Assembly (NCBI GenBank): GCA_964430245.1
Contig: CAYSEW010000011.1
Coordinates: forward strand, 17,829 to 81,828
Direction: 5' to 3'
DNA: 64,000 bases
DNA from: CAYSEW01 sp964430245
Lineage (GTDB): Bacteria; Bacteroidota; Bacteroidia; Flavobacteriales_D; Parvicellaceae
Of the stretch, positions 52,592 to 61,528 are shown one piece after another (position 1 is the stretch's first letter; every line of letters starts with the position of its first letter). A program made the translations under genes and the position numbers. Below the pieces are notes generated by a model that saw only the letters and a list, made by a program, of their open reading frames with translations, searched no databases and had not been told where the DNA came from.

Positions 52592-52599
52592 CAAAATTA
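52592..52599 (-). promoter_or_regulatory. -7 element TAATTTTG
   Basis: Plus strand CAAAATTA, an exact TAnnTTTG match on the minus strand, 13 bases before the ATG at 52578. Confidence 0.5.
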
Positions 52600-52612
52600 A
52601 CTAAATAAGCTT

Positions 52613-53554
52613 TTAGAAAGCATCACAATCGTAGATACCGTTACATTTATCATAGATCAACTCATGAAGACCTAATAATGAGGCTATTGCTACTTGTGAA
52701 TAGTTTTGAGAGGCATTCTTAAACCCCCCCCATTCATTTTGCCAGATCCAAGAAATAAGATTTATTCCTGTTTTCGGTTCTTTTAATTGATTGATTAAAC
52801 CACCGACATTACCTGCCCCAGCATGATAAATATGTAATACTAAAAATTTAAACCAAAGATCTGATTCTGAAAAAACAATTCCTTTTTTAACTAAAATTCT
52901 TTTGGCTTCAGGAATACAAACCTTACTTATAAGAGAACTTGCAGCTTTAGCTGATTTATTAAAGTCTTTTCTTTCATCAATTTCTCTATTGACAATCAGC
53001 CCATGTGTTCTTGCTACAGACTTCATTAATTGAAAAGGTCCATAAGCACCTGCATTAGAATAAGCCATCTTCCCAGGACTTTCGATTAATAAAATGGCTT
53101 GCGCAAACCAAGGATCAGTTTCAAATTCTTGAAAAAGTTCAATTGCTTTACTAATACTTGGAAAAGTTTCTTCAATTAAATAAAAATCTCTTTTACCAAA
53201 AGTCACATAGATCTTTGTAGTGGAATCTAGACAATGTACTGCCCTTACTGAGTCCTTATAATGCTGTTTTTCTTCTTCAGATTGATAAACCCATTTTACA
53301 ACATTTTCAAACCCTAAAACCTCTCTAGTTGCAGCAATATTAATAATACAGGTGTCTGATCCATAATCCATTACTTTCCTCCAAAATTTAACTTGAGGCA
53401 ACGTGTCCCACCTTTCAGAAAAAAGCTCGTCAAAATTAACTGCTAAATAATTAGCTGAATCCTTCTCAATATAAACATCTATCACTTTAGTTGACTGAGC
53501 CAATAGCTGTATATGAAAAATAAAAAATAATTGTAAAAGAATAAATTTAAGCAT
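52613..53554 (-). CDS. divergent exported SLT-type lytic transglycosylase
   Basis: This 313-residue protein has a signal peptide (FHIQLLAQ) and, from about residue 150, an SLT-like region: AILLIESPGKMAYSNAGAYGPFQLMKSVA, in which the Glu of IES aligns with the catalytic Glu and GAYGPFQLM with GAxGLMQxM; HIYHAGAGNVGG replaces the usual AAYNAGPGNV. The match is weaker than for the protein at 7438. It may degrade peptidoglycan or be a binding variant. Its upstream region is broken by the assembly gap. Confidence 0.72.
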   Translation of the reverse strand: MLKFILLQLFFIFHIQLLAQSTKVIDVYIEKDSANYLAVNFDELFSERWDTLPQVKFWRKVMDYGSDTCIINIAATREVLGFENVVKWVYQSEEEKQHYKDSVRAVHCLDSTTKIYVTFGKRDFYLIEETFPSISKAIELFQEFETDPWFAQAILLIESPGKMAYSNAGAYGPFQLMKSVARTHGLIVNREIDERKDFNKSAKAASSLISKVCIPEAKRILVKKGIVFSESDLWFKFLVLHIYHAGAGNVGGLINQLKEPKTGINLISWIWQNEWGGFKNASQNYSQVAIASLLGLHELIYDKCNGIYDCDAF

Positions 53555-53592
53555 CTATAAAACTAACTCCATTTTAAAGTGATTTGTTTCGG
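53538..53592. repeat. 55-bp copy, left of gap (assembly overlap)
   Basis: These 55 bases are identical to 53693-53747 on the other side of the N run. The length and exact identity at both contig ends match an assembler k-mer overlap, not a biological repeat. The copy includes the start codon region of the divergent transglycosylase gene. Confidence 0.9.
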
Positions 53593-53692
53593 NNNNNNNN
53601 NNNNNNNNNNNNNNNNNNNNNNNNNNNNNNNNNNNNNNNNNNNNNNNNNNNNNNNNNNNNNNNNNNNNNNNNNNNNNNNNNNNNNNNNNNNN
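53593..53692. other. assembly gap (100 N), probably false
   Basis: A placeholder run of 100 N between contig ends sharing 55 identical bases. The contigs most likely overlap and the real gap is zero. Confidence 0.9.
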
Positions 53693-53747
53693 AGAATAAA
53701 TTTAAGCATCTATAAAACTAACTCCATTTTAAAGTGATTTGTTTCGG
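53693..53747. repeat. 55-bp copy, right of gap (assembly overlap)
   Basis: Second copy of the 55 bases at 53538-53592. It contains a broken copy of the first codons of the transglycosylase gene (MLKFIL on the minus strand), which should not be annotated as a gene. Confidence 0.9.
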
Positions 53748-53785
53748 AACTAAAGCTATATTTTAATATCAAATTGTGAAAAAAG

Positions 53786-54943
53786 TTAAATGCCTTGTAA
53801 AATCTCTGCCGCTTTTAAAATAGTATCATCTTTTTTGGCAAAACAAAACCTTAATACCTTTTCATCAAGTGGAGAGTTGTAAAAGACAGAAACAGGAATG
53901 GAAGCAATTTTAAATTCTTCAATTAATCGTATTGAAAAATCAACATCATTTTCCTGAGTAATATTAGAATAATCCAGTAATTGGAAATACGTACCATAGC
54001 AGGGGACTTTTTTAAACCTAGAGCCTTCTATTGACTCAGTAAAAAGGTCTCTCTTTTTTTGATAAACCTCCTTAATATTTAAGTAATTTTCTGGATTACT
54101 TAAATAGGAAGCTATAGCTAATTGTAAAGGGTGATTACATGAAAAAACATTGAATTGATGAACCTTTCTAAATTCAGTCATTAATTCTTTTGGACCTATA
54201 CAATATCCTAGTTTCCACCCTGTCACATGAAAAGTTTTACCAAATGAGAAAACAGCAATTGACCTATTTGCCAGCTCTTTAAGCCTGCAAATACTTTCAT
54301 GAGGCTTATTGTCAAAAACTATATGCTCATACACCTCATCACTTAATATGATAATTTCAGATTGAGATGTGATCTTTTCCAGCTCTAATAAATCCTCTTT
54401 AGAGAGTAAGCTTCCTGTTGGATTATGTGGAGAATTAATGATGATCATCCTTGTTCGCTGAGAGATCAACTTTTTAACCTCTTCCCAGTTAATTTTATAA
54501 TCTGGTGAGGTCATCTGAACAAAAACAGGCTTCCCCCCTACCAATTCAATAGCAGGTTGATAACAATCATAAGCAGGCGTGAAAATAATGACCTCATCTT
54601 CTTCCTTTACAAATGCTGCTATTGCTGTAAAAATAGCCTGAGTAGCTCCAGCTGTTATAGTGATCTCAGATTCTGGATGATATTCAATATCGTATAAGTC
54701 ATTGAGCTTAAAAGCAATCTTTTCTCTAAGCTCCATTAGTCCAGGCATAGGAGCATATTGATTGAACCCTTTTCTCATGTTCTTTTCTACCTCATCCACC
54801 ATTTTCATGTCAATATCAAAATCAGGGAACCCTTGAGATAGATTTAAAGCACCATGCTGTCTGGATAATTCAGACATTTTAGTAAAAATAGTAGTGCCTA
54901 CTTTAGGCAACTTAGAAAATATTGAATTTTTATAATGCGGCAT
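53786..54943 (-). CDS. PLP-dependent aminotransferase, class I/II (methionine aminotransferase-like)
   Basis: A 385-residue fold-type I aminotransferase. It shows LSQGFPDFD at the N-terminus, NSPHNPTGSLLSKEDL, LSDEVYEHIVFD and the PLP-lysine motif SFGKTFHVTGWKLGYCIG. The combination GALNLSQGFPDFD with the later SVFYN is typical of YbdL/methionine-aminotransferase or kynurenine-aminotransferase-like enzymes. It transfers amino groups to keto acids, perhaps in methionine salvage. Single gene on the minus strand. Confidence 0.92.
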   Translation of the reverse strand: MPHYKNSIFSKLPKVGTTIFTKMSELSRQHGALNLSQGFPDFDIDMKMVDEVEKNMRKGFNQYAPMPGLMELREKIAFKLNDLYDIEYHPESEITITAGATQAIFTAIAAFVKEEDEVIIFTPAYDCYQPAIELVGGKPVFVQMTSPDYKINWEEVKKLISQRTRMIIINSPHNPTGSLLSKEDLLELEKITSQSEIIILSDEVYEHIVFDNKPHESICRLKELANRSIAVFSFGKTFHVTGWKLGYCIGPKELMTEFRKVHQFNVFSCNHPLQLAIASYLSNPENYLNIKEVYQKKRDLFTESIEGSRFKKVPCYGTYFQLLDYSNITQENDVDFSIRLIEEFKIASIPVSVFYNSPLDEKVLRFCFAKKDDTILKAAEILQGI

Positions 54944-55016
54944 ATCTCGCGCGAATATAATGGGATTATTTCAACTTAATAAGTCTAGAATTAATTAGTT
55001 TTAAAATTCCCTCTAT

Positions 55017-57356
55017 TTATTGCCATATATCAGGATCATTGGGAACAATATCACATTTTATTTCTGTTGGATCACCTTGATTAATAGGCGTAAAATCTCC
55101 TTTGTTGATCTTAATGCTTCTATCCTTATATACTTCTTTCATGAAATATCCCCAAATAGGTAAAGCCGTATTAGCTCCTTGTCCGTTTCTAGTAGTTCTA
55201 AAATGCACCTGCTTATCATCTGCACCTACCCACACTCCAGCCACAAGGTCTGGTGTATGACCTATGAACCAGCCATCAGAATTGTCTTGTGTTGTGCCTG
55301 TCTTGCCCGCCATAATATAATTAAATGAGTAAGGTTTATTACTACTTTTAATCCTTCTAGCTGTTCCACCAGACTTACCAGTGTATGGATTTACAACACC
55401 TGTAACTCCTTTCATCATCCGTAAAACATCAAATGCAGTTGTAGGGTCCAACACCTGAACAAGATCTTGTTTACATTCCCATAATAAATTACCAAATTTA
55501 TCTTCTATTCTAACTATACTAACAGGTTCTATAAAATTACCTTGATTAGAAAAAATACAATGTGCTGCTGTTTGTTCTAGTACAGAAAGGTCACAAACCC
55601 CTAGGCCTAAAGAAGAAACTTCCTTAATTGAACTATTCCACAATCCCATTGTCTTAAAGTAACTTACTATTCTAGCATTTTTTTCTCCATTCAATTTAAT
55701 AACCTGAGTAGTAATATTATTTTGAGAATTAGCAAGGCCAAAATAGGCAGGAATTTCATCTCCTGAATAAGTGCGCTGCCCTCCTGGGCACCACTGCTTA
55801 GTTAAAACACCATAAGGCACATCAATACAATAACGAATATCTGGAAAAGTAGAGCACGGATCCATCTGACCGTCTTGGATTGCAGCTGCATAAACAAATG
55901 GCTTCATAGTGGAACCTACTTGTCTTCTAGATTTAGAAGCATAATCATATTTAAAATGTCTATAATCTGCACCGCCTACCCAAGCTTTAATAAAACCTGT
56001 GTGAGGGTCTATGGCTATTAAACCTGCTTTTAACAAAGATTTATAATATAAAATAGAATCTTTTGGAGACATTAATGTTTCTTTTTCATAATTAGGAGAT
56101 TCCCAATCAAAAACAACCATTTTGATTTTTGTGTTGAAATTCTTTTCAATATCTACTTTTGAATAGCCATTGCTTTTTAGCTTTTTATACCTATCTGAAT
56201 TTTTAATGGCTCTGTCCACGATACTTTTACTGGAAGTACCATTACTAAATGGCCAATTCTTGTTGTTTTTAATCTCTCCATTTAAAGTATTCTGTAGGTC
56301 AGTTTTAAGATGTTTGGCAACTGCACTTTCTGCATAGGCCTGAATTCTGGTGTCAATAGAAGTGTAAATTTTTAATCCATCTGAATATATATTAGCAGGT
56401 TCTCCATATTCATTTTTAATATTATTAGCACTTATTATCTTTTTTAATTTTAATCGTACATGCTCCCTGAAATAAGGCGCAATACCTGTAAGGTGTGATT
56501 CTGGCTGGAAATTAATGCCTAAAGGAAGCTTTCTTAAAGAATCATATTGACTATTGTTAATATATCCGTTCTTTTTCATCTGAGACAACACTACTTCTCT
56601 CCTTTTTAAAGTTTTATCGGGTTGCCTTATTGGATTATATATAGATGGGTTTTTTGCCATGCCAACTAACATAGCTGATTCCTGAATTGTCAATTCTATT
56701 GGAGTTTTATTAAAATAAATTTTTGAAGCAGAATGGATACCTACAGCTGTATTTAAAAAATCAAACTTATTAAAATACATGGCTATGATCTCATTTTTAG
56801 TATATCGTTTTTCCAACCTTGTAGCAATGATCCATTCAGCCCTTTTTTGTTTAATCCTTCCCCATTTAGATTTAGTTCTTTCATGGAACATCATTTTCGA
56901 AAGCTGTTGAGTAATCGTACTGGCACCGCCCTTGTATCCTCCCAACACTAAACCAGACATTGCCCTAAATAACGCCCTTGCATCTATGCCAGAATGATCT
57001 CTAAACCTTTCATCTTCAGTAGCTATCAATGCATGGATCAAGTGAGGGGAAAGGTCCTTGTAATCTACCTTTGTTCTGTTGGATATATAATACTTTCCAA
57101 TCGTATCCTTATTCACTGAAAAAACTATACTTGCTTCATTACTTCTTGGGTCTTCTAATTCATCAATTGACGGAAGGTCTTTCTCTGGTGTAAATGAGAT
57201 GAATAAAAATAAAAATAAGAAAATGGAAACAGGAGCTAGCCAGACAATTGCTAAAATGTATTTTTTATTATTTTTTGATAGCTCTTGTAATGGTAATTTA
57301 TCTGTATTTTTTTTAAGCGTTTTCAATTGAACTAAAATTGTCTCATTTGGATTCAA
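55017..57356 (-). CDS. bifunctional penicillin-binding protein 1A
   Basis: This 779-residue protein has a cytoplasmic tail, one membrane helix (about residues 30-55), a GT51 transglycosylase domain (ATEDERFRDHSGID, GASTITQQLSKMMF, RYTKNEIIAMYFNK) and a transpeptidase domain with GSTMKP (SxxK), ANSQNN (SxN) and GKTGTT. It polymerises and cross-links peptidoglycan in the periplasm. The TTG start at 57356 overlaps the end of gldH by 14 bases, and no other start precedes the membrane helix. Last gene of a holB-ricT-gldH-pbp run. Confidence 0.95.
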   Translation of the reverse strand: MNPNETILVQLKTLKKNTDKLPLQELSKNNKKYILAIVWLAPVSIFLFLFLFISFTPEKDLPSIDELEDPRSNEASIVFSVNKDTIGKYYISNRTKVDYKDLSPHLIHALIATEDERFRDHSGIDARALFRAMSGLVLGGYKGGASTITQQLSKMMFHERTKSKWGRIKQKRAEWIIATRLEKRYTKNEIIAMYFNKFDFLNTAVGIHSASKIYFNKTPIELTIQESAMLVGMAKNPSIYNPIRQPDKTLKRREVVLSQMKKNGYINNSQYDSLRKLPLGINFQPESHLTGIAPYFREHVRLKLKKIISANNIKNEYGEPANIYSDGLKIYTSIDTRIQAYAESAVAKHLKTDLQNTLNGEIKNNKNWPFSNGTSSKSIVDRAIKNSDRYKKLKSNGYSKVDIEKNFNTKIKMVVFDWESPNYEKETLMSPKDSILYYKSLLKAGLIAIDPHTGFIKAWVGGADYRHFKYDYASKSRRQVGSTMKPFVYAAAIQDGQMDPCSTFPDIRYCIDVPYGVLTKQWCPGGQRTYSGDEIPAYFGLANSQNNITTQVIKLNGEKNARIVSYFKTMGLWNSSIKEVSSLGLGVCDLSVLEQTAAHCIFSNQGNFIEPVSIVRIEDKFGNLLWECKQDLVQVLDPTTAFDVLRMMKGVTGVVNPYTGKSGGTARRIKSSNKPYSFNYIMAGKTGTTQDNSDGWFIGHTPDLVAGVWVGADDKQVHFRTTRNGQGANTALPIWGYFMKEVYKDRSIKINKGDFTPINQGDPTEIKCDIVPNDPDIWQ

Positions 57357-57813
57357 TAACCTTTAACCCTACATCCATTATCTCTTTTAACGATATTTCT
57401 CTCATGGCTTGTTGTATCGAAAATGTATAGTCTCCCTTAGAAGGAAATTGAGTCTCTTTATAAAGTAAAAAATGATTGGTGATAGTATTACCAGAATTTT
57501 CCCCTAACCAATTACCGTATTTATCTGCTAAATAAAACTCTACAGTATCCTTTATAGGGCTTGGATGATCGGGGGCTTTAAGCTCTGTGAAAATATAAAT
57601 ATTACTCCATGAATAAGCGTCTGTAGTTCGTAATGAGAAAATAAGGTCATATTTCTTGGTTGTGTCTTGAATATTAAAATCAAAGCTAACCGCGTCTGTT
57701 GAGTTCCATACATGATCTTTTATTGCCACCTGCTTATTATAGAACACGCCTTCTTCTTGACATGCAGTGAGCATGAAAAATAAAAAAATAAAGGTGAAAA
57801 TATTACATCTCAT
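57343..57813 (-). CDS. gldH: gliding motility lipoprotein GldH
   Basis: This 156-residue protein has a lipoprotein signal (LFFMLTAC, Cys18) and the GldH pattern: FYNKQVAIKDHVWNSTDAVSF, DLIFSLRTTDAYSWSNIYIF, YLADKYGNWLGENSG and YTFSIQQAMREISLKEIMDVGLKV. GldH is needed for surface gliding in Flavobacterium and for adhesin stability, but its biochemical role is unknown. It lies between ricT and the PBP1A gene, a linkage that I believe recurs in Flavobacteriales. Confidence 0.93.
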   Translation of the reverse strand: MRCNIFTFIFLFFMLTACQEEGVFYNKQVAIKDHVWNSTDAVSFDFNIQDTTKKYDLIFSLRTTDAYSWSNIYIFTELKAPDHPSPIKDTVEFYLADKYGNWLGENSGNTITNHFLLYKETQFPSKGDYTFSIQQAMREISLKEIMDVGLKVIESK

Positions 57814-57816
57814 TCA

Positions 57817-58974
57817 TCAATTTTTTCTTGCTTTTTTGGGGTTGTTTTTTCGTTTCCTATAGTTGTTTTTCTTTTTCTTTTTAAATACTTTGTCAAACCT
57901 TTTAAGGTCGTCTTGTCCGACCACGTTTTTATAATCAGGTCCTTTATCATTCTCTTTTGTGCTTACAAAGTGGATGAAATCATCAGGTTTCTTCCCCTCT
58001 TTATTCATTTTAATGATCTCATGTACTTTATTGATTTCAAATTCAAGGATGGAAGACTCTCCTTCTTTCTTCTGAACCAAATACCACATCTTATTTTTAA
58101 AAACATCTGTCTTAATATGAGATGCTTTGCTGTTTTTAGATTCAAGAATCACTTTTGTATTTGGAAACTTTTTTATCTGCTCCATATACTGGTCTAGCTC
58201 ATAGTTTAAACAGCATTTTAATTTTCCACATTGACCCGCTAACTTTTGTGGGTTAAGTGCTAGTTGCTGATACCTTGCTGCACTAGTGGTAACAGACCTA
58301 AAGTCACTCATCCATGTAGAACAACATAGTTCCCTTCCGCAAGACCCTATTCCTCCTAACCTAGCTGACTCCTGTCTAGCTCCTATTTGTTTCATTTCAA
58401 TGCGAATCTTAAATTTATCCGCCATTACTTTGATCAATTCTCTAAAATCCACTCGATTATCAGCAGTGTAATAGAATGTAGCTTTTGACCCATCTGCTTG
58501 ATATTCTACATCACTGAGCTTCATTGCTAGCCCTAACTTTATTGCCAATTCTCTGGCTTGATGCATGGTTTCGTTTTCTTTTGACCTCACTTCTCTCCAC
58601 TTTTTAAGATCTTCATCATTTACTTTTCTAACGATCTTCTGGAGCTCTAGCATTTTACTTTTTACCTTTTTCCTTAACATCTGATGCTTTACCAATGGCC
58701 CCGTTAAAGTAATTACGCCCACATCAGTACCTGGGCTGGCTTCAACAACAACTGCATCACCTGTATATGCTGCTATTTTATTGATGTTATAACAAAACTT
58801 TTTTCGACCATTTTTAAAGCTTACTTCTACTGCCTGTTGATCATTAGATACATCTTCAATATTACTTAGCCAATTATAAACAGACATTTGATTACAGCCG
58901 CCAGAAACACAATGCCCGTTACTTTTACAACCATTTGGCTTTCCGTTATTATTAGTACAATTCGAACATCCCAT
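57817..58974 (-). CDS. ricT: RicT/YaaT-like PSP1-domain protein
   Basis: This 385-residue protein has a Cys-rich N-terminus (Cys3, 6, 16, 22, 27), the PSP1 domain, and two CxxxxCC-type motifs: GSCGRELCCSTW (Cys212, 217, 218) and GQCGKLKCCLNYELDQY (Cys249, 254, 255). In Bacillus, RicT joins RicA and RicF around iron-sulfur clusters to control RNA maturation and development. The C-terminal basic tail (KKKKKNNYRKRKNNPKKARKN) looks able to bind RNA. It follows holB and precedes gldH. Confidence 0.9.
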   Translation of the reverse strand: MGCSNCTNNNGKPNGCKSNGHCVSGGCNQMSVYNWLSNIEDVSNDQQAVEVSFKNGRKKFCYNINKIAAYTGDAVVVEASPGTDVGVITLTGPLVKHQMLRKKVKSKMLELQKIVRKVNDEDLKKWREVRSKENETMHQARELAIKLGLAMKLSDVEYQADGSKATFYYTADNRVDFRELIKVMADKFKIRIEMKQIGARQESARLGGIGSCGRELCCSTWMSDFRSVTTSAARYQQLALNPQKLAGQCGKLKCCLNYELDQYMEQIKKFPNTKVILESKNSKASHIKTDVFKNKMWYLVQKKEGESSILEFEINKVHEIIKMNKEGKKPDDFIHFVSTKENDKGPDYKNVVGQDDLKRFDKVFKKKKKNNYRKRKNNPKKARKN

Positions 58975-59047
58975 TTTAATGAAAAGATTTAATCAAGGTT
59001 TAAACTTAATAATCGTTTAATCTATTGTCTGTAAAATTACAATTTTA

Positions 59048-60187
59048 TTAGCTGACATCAGTAGACCTTTTTAGTAGACTAAATATTTTCAATGAAAGAT
59101 CTAAAAATAAAACTTTAGGGTTGGCATTTCTTTCTAAATGATAATAAGCCTTATTGATTTCTTCATGAAAGTCAGCAATATTGTTATGGTGTATGTAAAC
59201 AGCAAATTTACTAAGGAATTGTTGTTGCTCTTTTGATAATACCAATAGCTTACCATTGGTGTAATGACCTATAAAGCTCTGTCTAAACATGTCCAAACAA
59301 AAAAGTAAAAAATCTTTTTGAATCTCTCTTCCCATTCCATTTACCTTGTCCACCCAATCAATCGTTTCTGTAATATTTCTTGAATAACATAGTCTCATCC
59401 ATATTGCAAATTCTTTTAAATACTCTTGTTTTTCTTCATGATGCTCAAGCATCATTCTTACTTTGTGTAAATTACCGTCTGCTAGCTTGGCAAAATGAGT
59501 CGCCTCTTCACTATTAAGAGAAAATTTATTGCTAATATATTGCTTGACCTCTTCTTCATTTACTTGAGAGAAATTTAAAGGCTGGGTTCTTGAAAGAATA
59601 GTTTTAATAATTTTTTCCTTGTCGTCAGTTATCAGTAAATACAATGTATTAGGAGGAGGTTCTTCAATTATTTTCAGCAACTTATTGCCTGCTGCTAAAT
59701 TCATGCTTTCTGGCAACCACATGATCATTATCTTATAACCACCCTCAAAAGATTTTAAGCTCAACTTTTTAACTATGTTTTCGCTTTCAGTAACACCAAT
59801 TACTCCTTGTTTATTTTGGTTTCCCATGGTGTTGTACCAATGATTCTTCCCTATATATATCTCTTCTAAAAGCATCTTTCTAAATTCATTTAGTAGATCG
59901 TCTGAACATTGCACCTTATTTGCTTTGTTTAAATGAACAGGGAAAGAAAAATGAAGGTCCGGATGGATAAACTGAGCTGTCTTTTTACATGATGGACACT
60001 CTCCACAAGAATCATTTTCTTGAGGATCTTTGCATAAGACATATTGAGCATAAGCAACTGCTAAAGGAAAATGACCAGCACCTTCCTTTCCAGAAAAAAG
60101 CTGTGCATGGCTGATCTTGTTTTCCTGAACAGTTTTGATGAGCTGTTGCTTTAATTCAGAATGCCCTATAACCTCTTTAAATTGCAT
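59048..60187 (-). CDS. holB: DNA polymerase III subunit delta-prime
   Basis: A 379-residue clamp-loader subunit. SHAQLFSGKEGAGHFPLA replaces the Walker A of ATP-binding clamp-loader subunits: the expected GK[ST] is GHF, as in the non-ATPase delta-prime. The Cys cluster CGECPSCKK is the zinc module, and KLLKIIEEPPPNTLYLLITDD and ILSRTQPL (sensor-1-like and SRC-like) are typical. It helps load the sliding clamp on DNA. It is upstream of ricT on the minus strand. Confidence 0.93.
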   Translation of the reverse strand: MQFKEVIGHSELKQQLIKTVQENKISHAQLFSGKEGAGHFPLAVAYAQYVLCKDPQENDSCGECPSCKKTAQFIHPDLHFSFPVHLNKANKVQCSDDLLNEFRKMLLEEIYIGKNHWYNTMGNQNKQGVIGVTESENIVKKLSLKSFEGGYKIMIMWLPESMNLAAGNKLLKIIEEPPPNTLYLLITDDKEKIIKTILSRTQPLNFSQVNEEEVKQYISNKFSLNSEEATHFAKLADGNLHKVRMMLEHHEEKQEYLKEFAIWMRLCYSRNITETIDWVDKVNGMGREIQKDFLLFCLDMFRQSFIGHYTNGKLLVLSKEQQQFLSKFAVYIHHNNIADFHEEINKAYYHLERNANPKVLFLDLSLKIFSLLKRSTDVS

Positions 60188-60230
60188 TTGATAAAGGTAT
60201 AAGATTTGATGTCAGAAAGAAAAAAATTGA

Positions 60231-60737
60231 CTATTGACTTGGTATATTTTTACTATACACCTTGCTTTCCTGAATAGCAGGAATCATTTTTAATGAAAAT
60301 TGTTCTAGTGGTTGCAAAAGTAATGACTCGTCCTTGGTTTTCTGTGGAATGAACTCATTGTTCTTATCATAGCTATTAATGATCAGGACTAATACAGAAA
60401 TAATCAAAGCTACTTTGCCAACTCCAAATACAATTCCAGCTAATTTATTAAGTAGTTTCATCTGAACAAGGTTCACTAACTTTTCTAGCATTTTTCCAAT
60501 AAAATATATGGTCATTACTATTACAGCAAATGTGATAACAAAAGCAGTTAATGAAACATATTCTGAATTAATCTTTTCCCTTAAAAGGTCTCCAATAAGG
60601 TCAGAAAAATGAATGCCTCCCCAAATACCAAATCCAAGCGCTACTAAACTGATCACTTCAATAATCAGCCCTTTTTTATAACCAATGTACCCTCCCCACA
60701 AAACTGGCACTACTATAACAATATCTATGAAATTCAT
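60231..60737 (-). CDS. CvpA family membrane protein
   Basis: This 168-residue protein has four membrane helices and begins NFIDIVIVVPVLWGGYIGYKKGLI, matching CvpA: the first helix with D, followed by G-x-xxG-xxKG. CvpA is linked to colicin V production in E. coli and to envelope stress; its function here is unknown. The ATG at 60737 is preferred over a TTG at 60746. Confidence 0.85.
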   Translation of the reverse strand: MNFIDIVIVVPVLWGGYIGYKKGLIIEVISLVALGFGIWGGIHFSDLIGDLLREKINSEYVSLTAFVITFAVIVMTIYFIGKMLEKLVNLVQMKLLNKLAGIVFGVGKVALIISVLVLIINSYDKNNEFIPQKTKDESLLLQPLEQFSLKMIPAIQESKVYSKNIPSQ

Positions 60738-60800
60738 TAATAGCAAAATTACAGATATGAGGTCTGTGTATAATAGTTTAAGGGATCAAAGTATTAACAT

Positions 60801-61469
60801 TTAATTTTTAATGTGCACTTCAGTTCTCCTATTCATTGCCTTGCCCTTATCGCTACTATTATCTGACACAGGTCTCGACTCCCCATAACCTTTGGCCGTT
60901 ACTCTAGAGGCTGTAATCCCTTTAATAACAAGGTGTTTTTTTACTGCTTCTGCCCGTTTTTGAGACAGCTGTAAATTAGCTTCTTCTTCACCTACATTAT
61001 CTGTATGTCCAGCAATTTCAATGATTGTTTCCGGCTTAAGTGTTAAATATTCTGCCAGCTCATTCAATTCTTTATAGCTACTAGATTTCAATGTTGCCTT
61101 CCCAGAATCAAAGTAAACATTATCTAGTGTGAAAAACTTAGGTTCTTCGATCATCACTGTTAAAGTCCCTTTATTAAAGGTATATCCTTCCTCTAATGTA
61201 GGAACCTCTATTGTATTGTATTCTTTGGCGTCACCAACACTTTTTATTTTGATCTCATAAGTATCCCCACCCGGAACTTCGATTTCGAATTGACCTTCTT
61301 TATTGGTGATCCCTTTAAATATTTTTTTGGTTTTTATACCGCTAAAAATAATTTGCTCTCCTTCTATAGGCTTTTCTTTAAAGTCTAGCACCACTACTGT
61401 AAATGGTGCGTTCTGACCTATGACGCTTACTCCAAAGCATATTATTGCTGTAAATATTAGATTCCTCAT
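60801..61469 (-). CDS. OmpA family protein with carboxypeptidase-regulatory-like N-terminus
   Basis: This 222-residue protein has a signal peptide (CFGVSVIGQ), a small beta-sandwich (about residues 25-100, PFTVVVLDFKEKPIEGEQIIF and ITNKEGQFEIEVPGG) and a C-terminal OmpA domain: VYFDSGKATLKSSS, AGHTDNVG, LSQKRAEAVK and GYGESRP..NRRTEV. The OmpA domain binds diaminopimelate in peptidoglycan. It likely tethers the outer membrane or a surface complex to the wall. The ATG at 61469 is preferred to TTG at 61496. It lies 59 bases after porZ. Confidence 0.9.
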   Translation of the reverse strand: MRNLIFTAIICFGVSVIGQNAPFTVVVLDFKEKPIEGEQIIFSGIKTKKIFKGITNKEGQFEIEVPGGDTYEIKIKSVGDAKEYNTIEVPTLEEGYTFNKGTLTVMIEEPKFFTLDNVYFDSGKATLKSSSYKELNELAEYLTLKPETIIEIAGHTDNVGEEEANLQLSQKRAEAVKKHLVIKGITASRVTAKGYGESRPVSDNSSDKGKAMNRRTEVHIKN

Positions 61470-61528
61470 GTTACGTTTTAGAAGGTAAACGTTCAAACGC
61501 TAAAAAAGGTACAGCTTTAAATTTATAA

